From NCBI RefSeq assembly GCF_001570785.1, contig NZ_BCSI01000006.1, positions 33,238 through 97,237 of the forward strand: a stretch of DNA of 64,000 nt, read 5' to 3'. Position 1 is the first letter of the stretch. Each line of letters starts with the position of its first letter. The notes beneath the pieces are model-generated. The model was not told where the DNA came from, did no database searches, and worked only from the letters and a program-made list of their open reading frames with translations. The position numbers were made by a program, and so were the translations under genes. This document shows positions 62,812 to 64,000 of this stretch, in pieces. The stretch comes from Dermabacter hominis NBRC 106157. GTDB lineage: Bacteria > Actinomycetota > Actinomycetes > Actinomycetales > Dermabacteraceae.

Positions 62812-63228
62812 GTGACGGTTGTGTGGAGCGCGCTTGCGCTAACTGTGTGTGGCTGTGGAGCCGTGGCGGGCAATGGGGTTATTCGCGCGCTTTTGCGGCG
62901 CATTGATGACGGTGGGGCTCGCGTCGCCGCCGCGCAGGGGACCCTCATGGGGGCGCAAAAGGAATTGCCGGGAGGGCGATGGATCGGCATTCTTGAGCGA
63001 ATTGCCGTCTACGTCTCGATTGTTGCAGGCTTCCCGACGGGTATCGCTGTCACGCTTGCCGTGAAGGGGCTCGGTCGGTATCCGGAGCTGCGTGCGGAGA
63101 AGGAAGGGCGTGAGGCGGCTCGCGTGGGGGAGTTGTTCATTATTGGGACCTTTGCCTCGGTGCTGTGGGCGGCTGCGTGGGCGGGAATCGCCGTGGGGGT
63201 GTGTACGCTCCTCGCGGGTGTCGCGTGA
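62812..63228 (+). CDS. Small hypothetical membrane protein paired with SatD
   Basis: 138 aa with three or four hydrophobic segments (about 3-25, 62-85 and 105-135) and a charged middle with RRIDDGG and GRYPELRAEKEG motifs. Start GTG 62812. Such proteins accompany satD-like genes; function unknown. Confidence 0.7.
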   Translation: MTVVWSALALTVCGCGAVAGNGVIRALLRRIDDGGARVAAAQGTLMGAQKELPGGRWIGILERIAVYVSIVAGFPTGIAVTLAVKGLGRYPELRAEKEGREAARVGELFIIGTFASVLWAAAWAGIAVGVCTLLAGVA

Positions 63229-63261
63229 TTGCGAGAGTGGGAACGATTCGCAATAAATAGG

Positions 63262-63275
63262 CATATTGCAATATG
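63262..63275. promoter_or_regulatory. Probable operator of the ArsR/SmtB-type regulator
   Basis: CATATTGCAATATG is a perfect 14-base palindrome ending 25 bases before the arsR-type ATG. AT-rich palindromes of this kind, placed over the promoter, are typical operators of ArsR/SmtB metal sensors, which leave the DNA when metal binds. Confidence 0.6.
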
Positions 63276-63300
63276 TGCATGAGTATGGTGTGATTGACGC

Positions 63301-63600
63301 ATGGGAGACAGTTCGCAGATCGACCACGCAGCACACGTATTCAAGGTGCTCGGCAACCCGGCACGCCTCGAAATTGTGCTGCACCTTTCCGATCATGCGT
63401 GCACGGTATCGGAGCTCGTGGATCTCACGGGTCTCTCGCAGCCGCTCGTCTCCCAGCACCTCGGGAAACTCCGCGAGGTGCACGTGGTGAAGGGAGAGCG
63501 TGAAGGAAGAGCGACGAGGTACTCGATCGCTGATGCCCATGTCACCCACGTCATCCACGACGCACTGGCGCACGCACAAGAAGGAGAACATCATGACTGA
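63301..63600 (+). CDS. ArsR/SmtB-family metal-responsive repressor, probably zinc sensing
   Basis: 99 aa winged-helix repressor (TVSELVDLTGLSQPLVSQHL at 36-54). The α5 zinc site of SmtB and CzrA is visible as D78-x-H80-x10-H91-x2-E94 (DAHVTHVIHDALAHAQE), while the α3N cysteine site is absent; so it should sense Zn or Co rather than arsenic or cadmium. The gene overlaps that of a His-rich protein by 8 bases and sits under a palindromic operator. Confidence 0.88.
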   Translation: MGDSSQIDHAAHVFKVLGNPARLEIVLHLSDHACTVSELVDLTGLSQPLVSQHLGKLREVHVVKGEREGRATRYSIADAHVTHVIHDALAHAQEGEHHD

Positions 63601-63883
63601 CCGCAAAGCGGAACACACCCCCACGGAGCATGCACACGGCGAAGGCTGCGGCCACGAAGCAGTCCAGCACGGTGACCACGTGGACTACAAGCACGACGGC
63701 CACCTGCATGCAGAGCACGGCGACCACTACGACGAGCACCAGCCGCAGGCTGAGCACACCGTCGCCGATCACCAGCACGGCGAGGATTGCGGACACGAGG
63801 CTGTCGAGCACGACGACCACGTTGACTACATCCACGACGACCACCGCCACGCGGAGCACGGCGACCACTACGACGAGCACTGA
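63593..63883 (+). CDS. Histidine-rich metal-binding protein with a duplicated 37-residue unit
   Basis: 96 aa, of which 24 are histidine. After 12 residues come two near-identical units (13-49 and 60-96), each with HGE(G/D)CGHEAV, a HxDHVDY step and AEHGDHYDEH; one cysteine per unit. No signal peptide, so it is cytosolic: a metal buffer or chaperone is likely. GGAG lies 7 bases before the ATG, inside the arsR-type gene, so the two are translationally coupled and derepressed together. Confidence 0.85.
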   Translation: MTDRKAEHTPTEHAHGEGCGHEAVQHGDHVDYKHDGHLHAEHGDHYDEHQPQAEHTVADHQHGEDCGHEAVEHDDHVDYIHDDHRHAEHGDHYDEH

Positions 63884-63960
63884 GCAAACGTCGGGACAGT
63901 ACGGTCGGGGGCCTAGGCCTCAACCGGTGTTCTGATACGAGAAAGGCCCGGCCATGGGTT

Positions 63961-64000
63961 TGAACTGCTCCCCATTAGTTGGACTGAGAAATCAGTTACT
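63961..64000 (+). mobile_element. Terminal inverted repeat of a probable IS3-family element (continues outside window)
   Basis: The last 40 bases begin TGAACTGCTCCCCATTAGTT and GGAC, very like the ends of IS3-group elements in actinobacteria (TGxACTG...CCCCAxxAGTTGGAC). ACTGAGAAATCAGT follows as a small hairpin. No transposase codons are in view yet. Family assignment is from remembered consensus, not a search. Confidence 0.45.

Noticed and set aside
63551..63880. Val-rich open frame opposite the His-rich gene
   Set aside because: It is the complement of repeated CAC/GAC codons; the plus-strand gene has a ribosome site, coupling to the regulator gene and meaningful duplication.
63884..63960. 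Terminator after the His-rich gene
   Set aside because: GGCC palindromes are present but no convincing stem with a T run.
59616..64000. Direct repeat of the ssrA 3' end as an attachment site
   Set aside because: No second copy of the T-arm/acceptor sequence was found downstream in the window and no integrase gene is present.

Overview
The window is chromosomal DNA of a high-GC Gram-positive (actinobacterial) bacterium. Several conserved actinobacterial neighbourhoods support this: whiB2 to a phosphomannomutase (manB-type); mtrA-mtrB-lpqB-comF-hpf-secA; pdtaS next to whiB1; prfB-ftsE-ftsX-(M23 peptidase)-smpB-ssrA; and galactofuran genes (glf, GlfT1- and GlfT2-like). Gene content fits Micrococcales, and a Dermabacteraceae-like organism (Dermabacter/Brachybacterium type) is my best guess. 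That placement is inference, not something I could test.

Layout. (1) 1-11.9 kb is a surface-glycan region: a left edge of visibly lower GC with three glycosyltransferases and a truncated gene; then wecB, another glycosyltransferase, a DUF6541/DUF2304/nucleotide-sugar dehydrogenase operon (together a route to UDP-ManNAc and probably UDP-ManNAcA), a polyprenyl-phosphate-type GT2, and an LCP glycopolymer ligase. (2) 12.1-20.0 kb is a tight galactofuran-type operon: an SDR::GlfT1-like fusion, a GT2, glf, a GlfT2-like polymerase, and a two-gene ABC exporter. A TIGR03089 protein and FolC follow on the other strand. (3) 22.1-30.2 kb holds whiB2, a very large membrane GT2-like protein, a DUF5719 protein, a degenerate zincin, DUF3499 and a phosphomannomutase with a Trm112-like zinc ribbon at its C-terminus. 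(4) 30.3-38.9 kb is mtrA-mtrB-lpqB, comF, hpf, secA. (5) 38.9-48.9 kb holds small conserved actinobacterial genes: a LysM protein, a BldC-like regulator, a SAF/CpaE-like pair, the PdtaS kinase, WhiB1, an SRAP protein and a YihY membrane protein. (6) 49.1-53.8 kb is a Tad pilus operon (ATPase, TadB, TadC, pilin-like protein, three TadE/G-like minor proteins). (7) 53.9-59.7 kb is prfB, ftsEX with a coiled-coil M23 peptidase, smpB and tmRNA with promoter and terminator.

(8) Immediately after ssrA, a common integration hotspot, lies the most unusual cassette in the window (59.77-62.00 kb): a TusA-like sulfur carrier, a DsrE-like protein, and a protein fusing a second TusA-like domain to a cobalamin-independent methionine-synthase (MetE C-terminal type) domain that keeps its zinc ligands. 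I read it as a candidate sulfur-carrier/methyl-transfer system of unknown substrate. (9) The right end carries a SatD-family protein with a divergent small membrane protein, then an ArsR/SmtB-type zinc sensor with a palindromic operator and an overlapping gene for a 25% histidine protein made of two copies of a 37-residue unit. The last 40 bases look like the terminal inverted repeat of an IS3-family element that continues outside the window.

Gene starts were moved from the longest open frame to internal ATG/GTG codons where a Shine-Dalgarno sequence or a 1-8 base overlap with the upstream gene decided it. No tRNA, rRNA or CRISPR array was seen, and no gene-free stretch exceeds 300 bases.
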